Assembly: GCA_945643635.1 (NCBI GenBank)
Contig: CALZFC010000030.1
Location: 1,895,001 to 1,959,000 of the forward strand
DNA length: 64,000 nt
Direction of reading: 5' to 3'
Source: Allodiplogaster sudhausi
Lineage: Eukaryota > Nematoda > Chromadorea > Rhabditida > Diplogasteridae
Position numbers and translations under genes: made by a program. The notes beneath the pieces were generated by a model, which saw only the letters and a program-made list of their open reading frames with translations, had not been told where the DNA came from and ran no database searches. Position 1 is the stretch's first letter. The number at the start of each line of letters is the position of its first letter. Positions 11,093 through 23,680 of the stretch are shown piece after piece.

Positions 11093-13973
11093 CTAAGTCT
11101 TAGTTCCCGCGACGGGTGGCGCCGTTGTCGCGGCGTTGCAGAGATTGCACGTTCGCTGGCACATCTTGAGCATGAGCTTGTTGTAGCGCGAGTTGCCGCA
11201 GAGACCCTGCTTGATCGGGCAGTCGTATGCCATGTCGGCGCATGTCTAAATGATCTACCTCAACGCGGGGGAAGGTGTCCGAATGGTATGAGACTATAAA
11301 TACGAAACTAAGGGTCCAGGTTCGATTCCTCGGGCATGCAACAACAAACCGTTTGCGTCGTGTCCGTAGTCTCGGCGCCCCGAATGAGCTTGACGAGTTC
11401 GCTGATTGAAAGTCCGTCAATTCCCTTTGGCGCCTTCGTCTTGGATGTGCTACTTCCGCGCACATTACTGCAGGTAATTTCACCTTATGCATAACTTTTC
11501 TTAACTAACAAGACTGAATTCTAGGGACCACCGACGCTTTTTTGCGAACAATTTATTGCAATTTACAAAGTCTTCATAAGTTCCCGAAAAAAATGTAAAA
11601 ACAAAATTCCTTATACTACATCTCCCATACAAACCTTTGGTCCATACATTACCCCCTCTCATATAATGTCCTGGGCCATACATCCGACCTCATATAAAGC
11701 CCTCGGTATATGCATCCTCCTCTCCTATAATACCCTGGGTCCATGAATCCCCCTCCCTTGGCGGGGGCTAACCTTCGACCCTCGCCCGTCTCGCCTGCTA
11801 ACCCGGAGATGGTCAGGAGGTCGTCGCTCGGACGAGTGCCACGCGACGGTGTGCAGAAGCCGCATGTCTTGGCGCATCTAGGGAGCAGAGAGCGGGAGAG
11901 AGAGAGAGTGAGAGCGAGAGAGGGAGATGGAGAGAAACGATAGAGAAAGAGAGAAAGAAGGAGCTATAGAGGAGAAAAAGCGAGATAGAGTGAACGGAAT
12001 AGAGAACAAGACAGAATGAACAAAGAGATAGGATGAAAAATGAAAATGGCAGAAGTGTACGTACACATTATGTACTATGTACTGTGTAGTATACAGGTTC
12101 AACATGAATTAACGGCATTAAAATAATACAAATTCTACATACATACAAATCTATTAGACTCCTCATCCTTTCCAGACTCTCTCTATGTTCTCTCTCTCTC
12201 TCTCTCTCTCTCTGCTTCCTCTCTTTCCTCACTGCTTCTTCATCATCTTCTTGAAGCTCGCGTGATCGCAGAGATCAGCCGTCTCATCGCAGTCAGCGGC
12301 GATATCTCGGCAGGCCGCCTTCTTCGACGGACGATGATGCGTCAACGACGACGAGAGCGCCGAGACCGAGGCTGCAAGGCGGGAAATTCAAATTGTCCCG
12401 CTTTCGCCTTGGCGCCAAATTCAAAACATTTACTACAACGTACCGTTTTCATGCTTTACCAAGAATAGTCGAGAAAATACATACGCGGAGAACCTACGAT
12501 GGTTGCTATGAGTTGATATAATTTAATTGTTTTTTTTAAATATATATTTTATTTCTATTATTCATATAATGCCCCTTCTAAAAGTGTGTACGTGACAAAC
12601 CGTAAAAATATAAGCTTTGCAGTATTCTACAAGCTGCGCGCATTGCAGCGCTCCCCATTGTGCATCGTAAGTCAAGCGGGTCTATAATTACAAGCAAATA
12701 AATCGATCGATATAATTGTTGTTTGTTTTTGTGTCCCCGAAATACGTTTTTAGAGGGTACATATTCGTAGAACGTTCGCTAATCGCTGACAAAAGAAGGG
12801 GACGGTGAGATGGAAAGAGGCAGTGGAAGATAGAAAGAAAACGAGACGAAGAGAGAGAGAGAGAATGAGAGAAAGAGAGAAATGAAGGCAAAAGGGCAAA
12901 TAAATAAACATCAAACAAACAAACTCATTGCAAGAGAGACTCGATATGGAGAAGATTGACTTGGTTAGGTGGTTTTTTTTGCACAAATTTGGTCCATAAA
13001 AATGTATGAATAAAATTTCTTTTTTTTTTAAGCAAAAAAAAAATTGTAAAAACGAATAAAAATGTTTGAAAGAGAGAGAGAGAGAGCGAATAGATATAAA
13101 GAGAGAAAGAGCGAGAGAGAGAGATAGAGAGAGAGTGATAGAGAGAGAGATAGAGAGAGAGAGAATGAATTTGTAACCGGGCGCCGGAGAGGCCGCCGCA
13201 GCCGCCTCGCACACGTGGCACGTCTTCGGGCAGCTCTTGTGCATCAATTCGACCTAGGCATTTTTCCACTTTAGCATTTTTAAGACGATTTTTCTCTTTT
13301 AGCTTAACTCATCTTGTTTTATTTCCTCCATTTCTTCACTATTCTTCTGTCGCGTTCTAATTTCACATCGCATTTATGCCTGTTTAATCTGATTTAGGTT
13401 TTCTTAAAGTTTACATCACTTCGCAAATGCTGCTCATTAAAGAAGATTTTATAACCGAAAAACGATAACAATTTATAAATTGTTAACAGTTATTTTGTAA
13501 AAAAAAAATAGGTAGTTAAAATGAATTTGTAGTTAAGACTAAAATAAGCAATGTTCCACATGATTCGAAAGAGAGAAGAGAGGAAAAAATAGAAATAACA
13601 TTCTCTCCTTACCTTCGTAAAGCAGAGATCCGATCTTCTCTCGCAGTCCCGCGAGTAGTCGGCGCACTATAAAAAGAAGAAAGTACAGAAAAAGATTTTC
13701 ATTTCCTTTAGTTAACATTAAAGGAGCCAAAAACACAATTTCGAATTCGCGCCTCTTCGCCTGATACAAATGCGAAAGAGCATGTGATTTAGAGAGAGAG
13801 AGAGAGAAGCGACTACAATAATCAGATAAATTTTTCTTTAATATATTACGGTCCGATTTTCGTGCTCCTTTAAGGTGGAATAAAGATGGAAATGGTCACC
13901 GTACCTGTTCAATTGGCTCGGTAAGCGGCGGCAGGAAAAGCAGAACGATGAAGGTGTAGAAAAGTGGGCACAT
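11093..13973 (-). CDS. Secreted protein with three ShK (SXC) domains
   Basis: Seven exons join in phase on the minus strand: 13905-13973, 13613-13666, 13178-13253, 12233-12371, 11773-11877, 11350-11467, 11093-11245, giving 237 residues. The start MCPLFYTFIVLLFLPPLTEP is a signal peptide. Domain 1 (about residues 24-56) has CADYSRDC and CPKTCHVC, domain 2 has ACRDIAADC and CAKTCGFC, domain 3 has TCADMAYDC and CQRTCNLC. Each keeps the six-cysteine ShK pattern with the Met before the C-x3-C-x2-C end. The linkers are Ala/Ser/Thr-rich. Domains 1 and 2 are each split by an intron at the same place, before or at the CxKTC part, which suggests domain duplication. Nematode proteins of this kind are exported; no enzyme domain is attached, so the partner is unknown. 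Confidence 0.88.
11269..11338 (+). other. tRNA-like sequence in an intron (degenerate tRNA or SINE piece)
   Basis: An A-box-like TGTCCGAATGG at 11276-11286 and a B-box GGTTCGATTCC at 11319-11329 are spaced 43 bases apart, as in a tRNA. The T arm and acceptor stem pair poorly, so it is probably not a working tRNA. It occupies most of the 104-base last intron of the ShK gene, on the opposite strand. Confidence 0.45.
13070..13165 (-). repeat. CT microsatellite (sense strand) in a ShK intron
   Basis: The + strand reads (GA)n with GATA interruptions. On the sense strand of the ShK gene it is a CT tract starting 12 bases after the donor of exon 13178-13253. Confidence 0.8.
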
Positions 13974-15918
13974 CTCGCGCCACTTTTCACTGTGGATAAC
14001 GCTGAATCAAGAAAAGAGGGATGGTAACCATTCGATTCACTGTCTCGGTGTAAAGTAGGTACATAGTTCGAACATAAATTCCCCAAAAACCATTCCTAAC
14101 TCTCTCTTTCTCTCTGTCTCTAACACACTCTCTCTCTCTCTCGCTTCTTATTATTTGACATTTCTCGCATAAGTCAAAATGAACAGGACAGAATGGAGAC
14201 TTCGTGGCCATCTCGCCTCAGAGCAGCCGACAGCCGCAGTCTGTTGTTCTCCTTCTCTCGCTCCCTCTCTCCATCGGCCTCCTCGATCATCGCAACAAGT
14301 GCAAACACAGTAGATATGACTCTTCGTCGTATGGGCGAGACAATCTGAATCTAACCAGCCCACTTTCATCAACTTGAGGCGAGAAAAGAGAAAAGAAAAG
14401 AAGTTGCCCGCCCACCGAAGGAGACTCAAGGGTGAGAAAGACAGAAAATACAGTGAGAATAAACAGATAAATATGTAGAGCATTAGGGAAATCTTTTATT
14501 CGTGGGATATTTAAGAAAAAGTAAAATAAAGCAAACTATTAAAATATTTTTGCATACATAATGACGTAGGCAAATAAAAATTATTAATATGAAATATATA
14601 TATATATATATGTATGCAGGCTTATAATAGTATTTATGCATTTATTTTACCGCAATCGCCGCAGCAATTTTATAACCATTTATTTGTTCACGCTAACTGA
14701 CATGAGTCAAGTCGCCGGAAATTCTCTGCTGCTTCGGTTCTTCAAATCAAGTTTCTTCTTTTTGTGTTCTAAATTAAATCATTTTTTTGAGATGGCTCCT
14801 TTTAAAATCCAATTAGATATTATTGCAAGTTGCCTACTTTCCTGTCCAGTTCCTATTTCTCTCATTTCTCTCCCCACTCTTTACTATGCCGGCCGTATTT
14901 ACGGATGAGGTGGTGGCAAATTGGCGGCGACCTTGCCGTGTGTGGGAATTCAATCGCGAAAACAACCGAGGAAATGAATGTGCTGCAGGGTGAGCAGGCC
15001 AGAGAGAGACTCCCAAGGAGAGAGTCAGAGAAAACAGAGGGAATCATGGAGAGAAGGTAATTGGGAAAAGGGAGCTAGACAAACGAATGTATGAGAGAGA
15101 ATGTGCAGGAAGAGGAGGGAAAGACAGAGCGAGGCAGGTAGAGAAAGAGAGCGAGAGAGAGAGAAGAGCGAGAGAGAGAGAAGAGAGAGAGAGAGAGAAA
15201 GAAATAAGAGAGGAAGAGTTTGTAGGGAAAAAGAGAGGTCGTCGGAAATTTGCGCTGTTCTCTCACAAAAACACGTCTACACACCTTGGTTGTATATGAT
15301 CGCGATCTCGAAACGATTGAGAGAGCGTGAGAGAGAGACAAAGAGAGTGAGAGTGAGAGATTTAGGGAGAGTGAGTGAGAGAGTAAGGGAGAGGTAGAGA
15401 GAGGGTGGAACTGTTAGACCTTACACTTTTACGGTGCGACTCGACATACTACCAATGTGTCCGTGAATAGGGCGAAATGAAGGATAAACTTTGGCCAAGC
15501 GAGAGAGAGAGAGAGAGAGAGAGAGAGGTGGAGGTAGAGGTAGATAGAGGGGAAGAGAGGGAGAGGGAGAAGGAGAGAGATTTAGAGATGCAGAGAAAGG
15601 TTCGAGAGTTGAAGCAAAAGTACTCTGAACCTTGGCTTGCCGACCGACAATGGAACTCGCCCTCCCACGCAGCCTTGCAACTCTTGGCCTTGAGGGGGTA
15701 GTCGGCCGACTGTCTCTGTTATCATTTCACTCGGTCTGCAGATCGAATCAGAGCGAGAGAGGGAGCGAGAGATAGAGGGATAGGGAGAGAGAGACGGAGA
15801 GAGAGAGAGAGCGAAAGAGAGTAAATGAGAGAGTGAAAGAGAGAGAACGAGAGAGTGAAAGAACGAGGAGAGAGGTGGGAGAAGACAGAACCGGGAATGA
15901 GAGACAGAGAGAGAGAAC

Positions 15919-15955
<37 letters not shown>

Positions 15956-17239
15956 TGAAAGAGAGAGGGATCGAGTGAGAATGAGAGAAAGAGAAATGAC
16001 GAGTCCACCTGTGTGTGTCTTCTTCTTCTTGTCTTGTCTTGTATAACAGTTACGTGTTCCTGCCACATTTGAAGCTTTGACCTTTCTCAGGCGTTTAAGC
16101 GGAACGCGCGAATGACAAACGTTCCAGTTGGCGTTTGCAGATGTGTCAGATCTTGGGCAAAGAGGGAAAAGAGAGAGAGAGAGAAGAGCGAGAGAAATAG
16201 ATGAAGATTGCGCGAGAGAGTAGAGAGAGAGAAAGAAAAAAAAGTTTAAGAAGAGGGAGAGAGAGACAGAGGGAGTGTGTAAGTAAGAGAGGGCACGAGA
16301 CAGAGATACAGATCGGAAGTGATAGAATGCACTTTCACTCACGAAATGCGAGCTCGAGCGAATTCACTGAGGTCGTCGGAGGGTGGCAGGCGATGGGTGA
16401 TAGTGGCAAGCAATCACGAGATAGAATGGGATCATCAGCACAAGAATGACACGAGAGAGAAAGAGATCATGAGAGAAAGAGAGAAAGAGAGAAAGAGAAC
16501 GAGAGAGAAAGAGAAAGATAGAGAAAGGGAGAGAGGGAAAAAAGAGCGAAAGAGAGAGGGGAATTGCTAAATTTCATACGTTGATCGAAGGTGAAGAATG
16601 ACCAAAACATGGAGCATTCGACCTTTGGAGAGCTCGGAGATGAATCGCCTTACAAAGTTCCATCTTTCCAGTGCATCTTCACTTTCTCCTCCGCTTGTGT
16701 TTCCCTTTTTCTCCGTTCCTCGTCGTTATCCCCTTTCACTTTATATGGAAAGTGAACAAATCTGAAAACAACAGATAGAGCCAGAGAAGATAGATTAAGA
16801 AAACAACGACAAAAAAAAGCACAAGATGAGAAAAAAAGCCACGAAGAATGAAGAGAGCTGGGATTTTGGAAGAAACGAGAGATGTTATGGCCTCGAAATG
16901 CCTAATTTATACTCCATTTCCGTACGCACACGCAACACTATCTTTTCTCTCTTCGTCTGCTCCCTCTCTTGCTATCTTTCTATCTCTATGTTTTCTCTCT
17001 CTCTCAATCTCTTGTTCTCCCACGCTTTATTTTTTCTCTCTTGTTCTCCCACGCTTTCTCTTTCTCTCTCTCTCTCTCTCTATCTCTCGCTCTCTTTCGT
17101 TCTCCCACGCTTTCACTTTCTCTACCTCTCCGCACTCTCTCTCTCTCTCTCTCTTCACCCGAGGGCGTTTTTAGTGTCGAGGACGCCCACAACCTTTCTT
17201 ACAACACACCTGCTGAGGCACACGAGAATCCTCAAAGGC
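13974..17239. other. Intergenic region dominated by GA/CT repeats
   Basis: This is the divergent space between the ShK gene and the first collagen. (GA)n tracts are at 15145-15200, 15340-15400, 15499-15600, 15750-15985, 16165-16290 and 16450-16560; (CT)n tracts are at 14100-14145 and 16930-17160. A short (TA)n run is near 14600. No exon could be supported; long open frames are all Glu-Arg or Leu-Ser repeats. Promoters for both flanking genes should lie here. Confidence 0.7.
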
Positions 17240-17247
17240 TTTATAAG
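17240..17247 (+). promoter_or_regulatory. TATA box of the first collagen gene
   Basis: TTTATAAGG lies 74 bases before the collagen ATG in a GC-richer segment. The second collagen has an equivalent box, which supports the call. Confidence 0.5.
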
Positions 17248-17313
17248 GACGGCTGCATCGTCCAAGCCAAGCCAGAGGCAGTCTCATCTTCGCTGTCTTC
17301 ATCTCATCGCGCA

Positions 17314-20300
17314 ATGTCAAGGGTAAGCCAAGCGTTTTCCAGAACTTTTCTTTATGGTTTTCATGTGCACTGCCAGTATTTCATATAGAACTTACACTAT
17401 ATCGCTGAACGTTCACTGAATGGCAAGTAATTCTTTGCTTTTTTGGACAGCCTCCTATAACGGAATAGGTCGACCTCAATGTGTATTTCTTGTCTTACTT
17501 TTTTTTCATTTCCTGCAAGTAATATTAGAAGAAGGGAGTTCTAAAGAACACGTTGGAATTCACATTGAATGTCACATTGTGTAAACATATAGTTCGGTAA
17601 ATGAGAACTATCGTCTCGCGTAGATCATCATCAATCTCGCGACGTTCGGCTCTGGCGCCGCTCTCGTGTGCGTCATTGGCGCGCTCGCCTTCCTCGCGCA
17701 GGACATTGCCTCCTTCCACGATGACGCACTCGAGGAGCTCGCCGAGTTCAGAGTAAGAAGACTCTTTTTAATGGATTATTCCATTCATTTTACACTCATT
17801 ATTCCATAAAATTTTACGATTTTTAAACATAAATTTTGAGAAACGTTATTCTTCTTTTCAATAACTGAATATATATTTTTTTTTTATTAAAAAGAAGATG
17901 TGTGTATTAAAAGATATAAATATGTATGTATGCATGTAATAAATTATGTTAATTCACGAAAATATTTAAATAAAAAAAGTATAAATAAATAAACTAGGTT
18001 ATCGCGAACGACGCGTGGACAGACATGATCGCCTCCGGCTCAGCTGCGCCCGCTTCCGCGCCCATCACCGGCATCTTTGGCCGCCGCGAACCCCGCCAAG
18101 CGTCCAAGTGCAACTGCGGCCCGTCGCCCAACGAGTGCCCGCCCGGCCCGCCCGGCCCGCCCGGAGATGCCGGTCTTGCTGGTGAGGACGGCAACCCCGG
18201 AGTCGATGGAAAGAGCGGCGGAGTCAGTTTTATTTATTTATTATTATTATTTGCAGGTTTTAAAGGAAGTATCCGGCGAATGATTCTACAGTAGCGCTAG
18301 AAAACGCGTTTGAATGCGCGCGCTCATAAAGTTGCCTGTCGCTAGGTCGAGAGAACATGAGAAATAGGAGGGTGGCTCCGACCTATCGTAGCTAATTCTC
18401 TACCCGGTAGTTTTCACGTTACTATTTCTCAGATTGTAATGGGAGAAAATCGCTCAAACTTTCTGGAGACATGTTTTACGCCAAGATGAATATGTTCATA
18501 TAAAAAATAACTTAGTTTAATTATTCCCCGGATACCTCCTTTAAATAATAATCTAGTGCTATATTTTGTGCTAAAAAATAATTACGAGTCAAGTGAATTA
18601 TAAGAAAACCAGTTTTTTCTTTAGAATTTTGAATCAAGTGAAATAAAGTAAACCTAGGTTGGCCACGCATCGGAGAAGAACCCCTACGACCAAGTCGGCT
18701 GCACGACGTGCCCGCCCGGCCCTGCTGGACCTCCTGGCCCCGACGGCAACGCGGGAGACGCTGGACCCGACGGAAACCCGGGCGCACCCGGAACACCCGG
18801 CGCCGACGGACAGCCCGGTGGACCTGGCGAGGCCGGAGACGAAGGCGGCGATGGTACGCCTGGCACAGATGGCAAGCCCGGCGCCAAAGGAACCGATGGC
18901 AAGCGAGGCAGAGGTCGGTTGTCTTGAAATATCTATTTAACTCTTCTAATAATAAATAGTGTTATTATACTTTTACACAAAGAATGATGATGCAACTCAT
19001 TTGCAGGAGAGCCCGGCGCGCCCGGTCCCGTCGGACATGCTGGCCCCGCTGGCAACAACGGCGAACGTGGCCCGAATGGCGCTCCTGGCACGCCCGGACC
19101 CGAGGGAGCACCTGGCCCGGCTGGCAACGATGGCGCGCCCGGCGTCGATGGTGGCGACGGCGGCCCGGGAGATGCCGGTCTGCCCGGCTCGGACGCCGCA
19201 TACTGCCCGTGCCCGCCGCGTACGAAGGACTTGCCGATCGAGCAGAAACCCGCGACCGCCAACCTCGGCTACGACGCGCCCATAGAGGCTGCCGTCAGCA
19301 CCGCGCAGGCGCCAGGCATCGAGAAGCCGGTGGGGCTTTTCTTTTAGGCAATTAATAAATCAGAAAATCTTTTAAAAAAATTTCCGTTTGCTCATACTAC
19401 CCTTCCCCCCCCCCATCAAAATCCCGTTAAACTAAACAAAAGTCCAAATAAAAATTTAGTTAGTAGAAAAAAATATTTAAGGCGCCCACTGCCGCCGCCG
19501 GATACGACGTGCCCGTTGAGACGTCCTCGGCCGCCAAGATTGAATCGACCGCCGCTCCCGTCGCCTCCTCGCCCGCGTACGAGGCGCCAGTTGAGGCGAG
19601 CAGCTCCACTGCCGCTCCCACCGAGGCACCGGTTGTCTCCACGACCGTTGCCGGAGACTATGACGCGCCAGTAGAAGCCACGACCGCCGCCGCCGCTGGT
19701 GGTTATGAGGCTCCGGTTGTGGCGTCGACCTCTGCGCCCTCTAAGGCACCCATTGCTTCCACGACCGCCGCGCCAGCCACCGGAGGCTATGACATCCCCG
19801 TTGAGACCTCTTCGGCCGCCAAGATCGAGTCGACCGCCGCCCCGGCTGCTTCCTCTCCGGCATACGAGGCTCCCGTTAAGTCGACCACCGGCGCTGCCGC
19901 CGGCGGTTATGACGCCCCCGTTGAGTCATCTTCGGTCGCCGCAGAGCCCTCCTCTCCGGCGCCCGCACCTGCGGCCGGCGGATACGAGGCGCCAGTAGAG
20001 GCGAGCAGCTCGACGGCCGCGCCCACCGAGGCACCCGTCGTCTCCACGACCGCAGCCGGAGGCTATGACGCGCCAGTAGAGGCTACCACCGCCGCCGCTG
20101 CCGGAGGCTATGAAGCGCCCGCAGTTGTCTCCTCATCCGCAGCACCGGTCACGATTTATTTTGAAAATTTCTTTCACTAAAGAGAGCAAAAGTAAGAGGG
20201 TTTCTCATACATTTCACATCGTTTAAATCTTTGTGAAAATTATTTTTAATATTTTCAGTCGACTGCCGCGCCTTCGACCGCTGCTCCCGTTAAGGTTTGG

Positions 20301-20523
20301 GCGATAATTGTTTTATTATTATTTAAAATAAAGATATAAAATCAAAAGTTCTAAAGTGAATTTAAAAAAAACTTTTAAGAAGAATGAGTTTAAGGCTACT
20401 TCCGCCGCTGCCGCCGGTGGCTACGACGCGCCAGTTGAGGCTACCACCGCCGAGCTGACCAAGGGCGAGGGCAAGATCGGCTACCGTCGCCGTCGTGTCT
20501 TCCACCACCACCACCACGCCTAA
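17314..20523 (+). CDS. Cuticle collagen with long YxAPVE-repeat C-terminal tail
   Basis: Eight exons join in phase: 17314-17322, 17624-17752, 17998-18222, 18658-18913, 19007-19329, 19482-20147, 20259-20294, 20395-20523, for 590 residues. The first 50 residues form the nematode cuticle-collagen N domain, with a membrane segment and AEFRVIANDAW. A Gly-X-Y region follows, interrupted at Cys pairs ([18 protein letters not shown]), and ends at [10 protein letters not shown], where most family members stop within some tens of residues. Here about 270 more residues follow, built of [13 protein letters not shown] units separated by Ala/Thr/Ser/Pro, ending in RRRR and five His. The tail exons are in phase and lack their own start, so this is one protein. 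Tyr residues in the repeats could take part in cuticle cross-links (inference). Confidence 0.87.
18264..18540. mobile_element. 277-bp MITE with TTAA target duplication in a collagen intron
   Basis: The ends are AGGAAGTATCCGGCGAAT and the inverse of AGGAGGTATCCGGGGAAT, matching at 16 of 18 positions. TTAA flanks both sides (18260-18263 and 18541-18544). A TTAA duplication is known for piggyBac-like and Kolobok-like elements. There is no transposase; it is non-autonomous and lies wholly in the intron 18223-18657. Confidence 0.75.
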
Positions 20524-21746
20524 GCGGCGGTCTTTAGCCTAAGCGGCCTTAAGTACTAAGCCTTAAGCCTTAGCCTTAAAAATTAAGAGATCCGCTAGGC
20601 ATAAGACAATAGAGTAAGCTTATGCATATGTTTGCGTAGTACAGTAACCAATTTGCGAGAGAAGATTCTGCGTTATTTGAAGGAATACTGTTGAAGTTAT
20701 CATTCAAGCTTTACATTTTAACGCTGCTGATTTGATTTGATGACTGTTTTTACTACCTCGTTTTGTTTTCGGTGTAAATAATAAATGTGAAACAAATTAA
20801 TGGCGATTTATGTTCGACATATTTAGATGACCTTATACATACATACATATGTACCTACATACTTATGTCATCAATTCAAAGATGATATTGGAGAGCAACA
20901 CGAATTGTAGCGATATAAGCTACTGTACAAAATCCTGACATCATGTTGTCATGTCTGCCTTCACGGCGAAGTTTGCCATTAGTTGACACAAAACAGCAAA
21001 AAGAAATATCCAAAATGACAAAATTCGCTTGTAAAATAAATATTGTAAAACAAAATAGTAATCTGATCATAAACATTTTTAAAAAATAGAAAGAGTAAAA
21101 GATACGACAAGAACATCTCACGTGTTAGTGAACTGATAAATCGCTAACATGATGAAATCAGAATGTAAGTAATCTCGATCATTTCGTGATGGTGATCTGA
21201 CAAAGATATTTAATCGGTCGTTCCATAGAGCCTTGGGGAGAGTTATTCAGAGAAGACACACAAGAAGGAGAAGAGCGATAAGTCGATGGAGAATGAAGAG
21301 AAAGCGAAATCGCGCGATCTTTCGCCGACGTTAGTTTCTTTCCCGTAAAGGCCATTCAGAACAGTAATCTATTTGAGATCTCTTTCCTTTGCCTCGCCCT
21401 TTAATTAAGCAAAAAGTTCAAGAAAATCAGCAAGAAAGTGCAAGGTGTCAACCGAAGCTGACACTTGCCTTTCTCTCTTCGCCAATCTTCAGGTCTCATC
21501 TACGATTTAGGATCTCGAGGTCGCGTGGCCAGAGGAGAAGAGTATGCTTCAATCCTCAGGCAATGCTGTTCCGGTCGGTATTTTTTTCAAATAATATTTT
21601 TTCCCGCCCTGTGCAAGGGGGTCTTCGGAAGGCGCTAAAGGCATATTTACACACACACCAGGCCAATGTTTTCTGCCTTGTGAACATTCAAGGCCACGGT
21701 ATTCGACAAGGCGAGAGTTCTCTGCGCGCAAACCATGACAGGCGTG
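20524..21746. other. Intergenic region between the two collagens
   Basis: It begins with the collagen 3' UTR, with an AATAAA at about 20779. A CATA/TACA tandem is at 20835-20865. A 152-codon open frame at 21389-21847 overlaps the next start in another frame and has no recognisable features; I do not consider it a gene. Confidence 0.6.
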
Positions 21747-21754
21747 TATATAAG
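21747..21754 (+). promoter_or_regulatory. TATA box of the second collagen gene
   Basis: TATATAAG lies 86 bases upstream of the ATG at 21840 and is followed by a GC-rich leader, which fits a strong TATA promoter with a short 5' UTR. Confidence 0.6.
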
Positions 21755-21839
21755 GCAGGCGGCAGTTGCTGGCATTGTGTGGCCAGCGGCAGAGAAGCTC
21801 ATCGTCTGTTTACTACAAGAGTCTCCTCTTCTTCTTGCC

Positions 21840-23680
21840 ATGGCTGAAACAAAGGTTTGAAAAGGGTTTTTTTCGTCTTTGTTCTCCTTTTGACACTTTA
21901 CTTTTTAACTCTTTGTTTTCTGTGGATTGTTTGGTGTTGAATGCTTTAAACAATTCCTTCGACAGAAAAAAAATCAAATAATCCTAGAATGAATAAAAGT
22001 TTCGATTTCTAATGTAAATAAAATGAATAAAACTACTAAAATAAATATATTCGAAACAAAATCATTATTTCCAATAATTAGACCCTAATCCGCGTCGCGA
22101 CCGCAACGTCCGGCGTAGCGCTCCTTTTCCTCGTGACCATCATGGCACTCATCGCGCATGACATCACCGCCTTCCATGAGGATGCGCTCGCGAATCTTGA
22201 AGATTTTAAGGTAAGCAGTTGATTTTTTTTTTTTAATTTTTATTACCTTTTTGTGCGAATTCATTTATTATTTCTTATAACGAAATTATTTAATTACTTT
22301 CAGAGCAAAATTTTTATTGGAAAAAAGATAATGAGTGGCATTATTTCGAATTGATTGAAATGAAAAAAAGCAAAAAATAAACAATTGCAGCTGAACGCGA
22401 ACGGCGCGTGGCAGGAGATGATGGAGGCAGGCGTCGCGACACGCGTCGCGGTCGTGCCCTCTCACGCGTCGCGAACGCTCTTCAAACGCGCCGCCACCGC
22501 CGGAAGCTGCGGCTGCGGTGCAGCGCCCAACGACTGCCCGGCCGGCCCGCCTGGACCATCCGGAGAGCCCGGACGCGCGGGCGAAGATGGCAAAGACGGC
22601 GACAGTGGCAAGGACGGAATGGTTAGGGATGGCGAGGGAAAGAGGCATAAAGGAAGAGAGAAAGTGAGAGTGAGAGAGAGTGAGAGCGAGAGAAAGAGAG
22701 GAAGAGAAAAAAAAGTTTCTTACATTGGATGACGCTTGATGAACCGTTAAATTGGAAACACAACATATATTTGTATTGACTTACATATGTATCTGCGGCC
22801 ACTTCTTGAGATTCCGTCAGGCAAGGAATCGTCGAGATGCCTCCCTCGACCATTCATTAACTCTTTGAACCAACCGGATAAAGTCTTATTGAATACTTAA
22901 AAAAAAATTTTTTAATGAACACTATAAATATCCACTTGTCACAGAGGGGCGTCTCGTCGGGCGGTGCCGGCTACGACGCGCAAGGGTGCGTCTCGTGCCC
23001 GGCGGGGCCGCCCGGTTCGCCTGGTCCCGATGGCGTGCCGGGAGACGCTGGCGCCGACGGCTCCGAAGGCCAGCCGGGCGACGCCGGCAAGGATGGCGAG
23101 GATGGCGCTCCGGGCGAGCCAGGCAACCAGGGACAAAACGGCCTCCCGGGTAGCGACGGCCATCCTGGGCAGAAGGGACACGACGGCAAGAGGGGCAAGG
23201 GTAAGGAGAGTAGTTGCTATTTTTTTAAATTAATTTTTATTCTTAGATAATTTTAATCACCCACTTTCATGTGGTTTTAAACGTTTTTTTTTAAGTATTC
23301 TTGTTGTTGCATTTATTATTATTTTTTGAATGATTAAGACTTGGTGCTAATTCCATTCGCCACTAGGCACTCCCGGTCGAGCGGGACAGGCTGGCGCGGC
23401 GGGACGCGCCGGACGGCCGGGCGCCCGAGGACAAAACGGAGCGCGCGGGGCGCCGGGCGCCGAGGGAGAAGCTGGCGCGCCGGGACACGAGGGTGCACCG
23501 GGAGACGCTGGAGCACCTGGCGGCGGCGGCGAGGCCGGCCTTCCGGGAGCGGACGCCTCCTACTGCCCGTGCCCGCCGCGGACAATGAACGGGCCCCATA
23601 TGCCGTCTCTGCAGCCCACAACAGCACACCCAACTCCCGCTCCCTACAAGAAGGCTCGCCATCTCGTCTATTCGCAGTGA
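21840..23680 (+). CDS. Cuticle collagen
   Basis: Five exons join in phase: 21840-21854, 22082-22210, 22391-22621, 22945-23200, 23367-23680, for 314 residues. The N domain has a membrane segment ([15 protein letters not shown]) and NLEDFKLNANGAW. Two Gly-X-Y blocks follow, after [10 protein letters not shown] and [10 protein letters not shown], and the protein ends with [10 protein letters not shown] plus a 35-residue tail lacking repeats. Intron positions and the lengths of exons 2 and 4 (129 and 256 bases) equal those of the neighbouring collagen, so the two are tandem paralogues. It would be secreted and processed into cuticle trimers during moults. The ordinary length supports reading the neighbour's tail as an addition. 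Confidence 0.9.

Noticed and set aside
19482..20523. The Ala/Pro-rich tail as a separate mucin-like gene
   Set aside because: There is no start codon or promoter before 19482, and the frame continues in phase from the collagen exon ending at 19329.
21389..21847. 152-codon open frame upstream of the second collagen
   Set aside because: It runs over the collagen TATA box and start region, has no signal peptide or domain, and its composition does not match the confirmed exons.
18521..23662. Minus-strand and shifted open frames across the collagen exons
   Set aside because: They are shadows of GC-rich Gly-X-Y coding sequence; the sense frame explains the composition and the splice sites.
17314..23680. 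The two collagens as an operon
   Set aside because: They are separated by more than 1.3 kb and each has its own TATA box.
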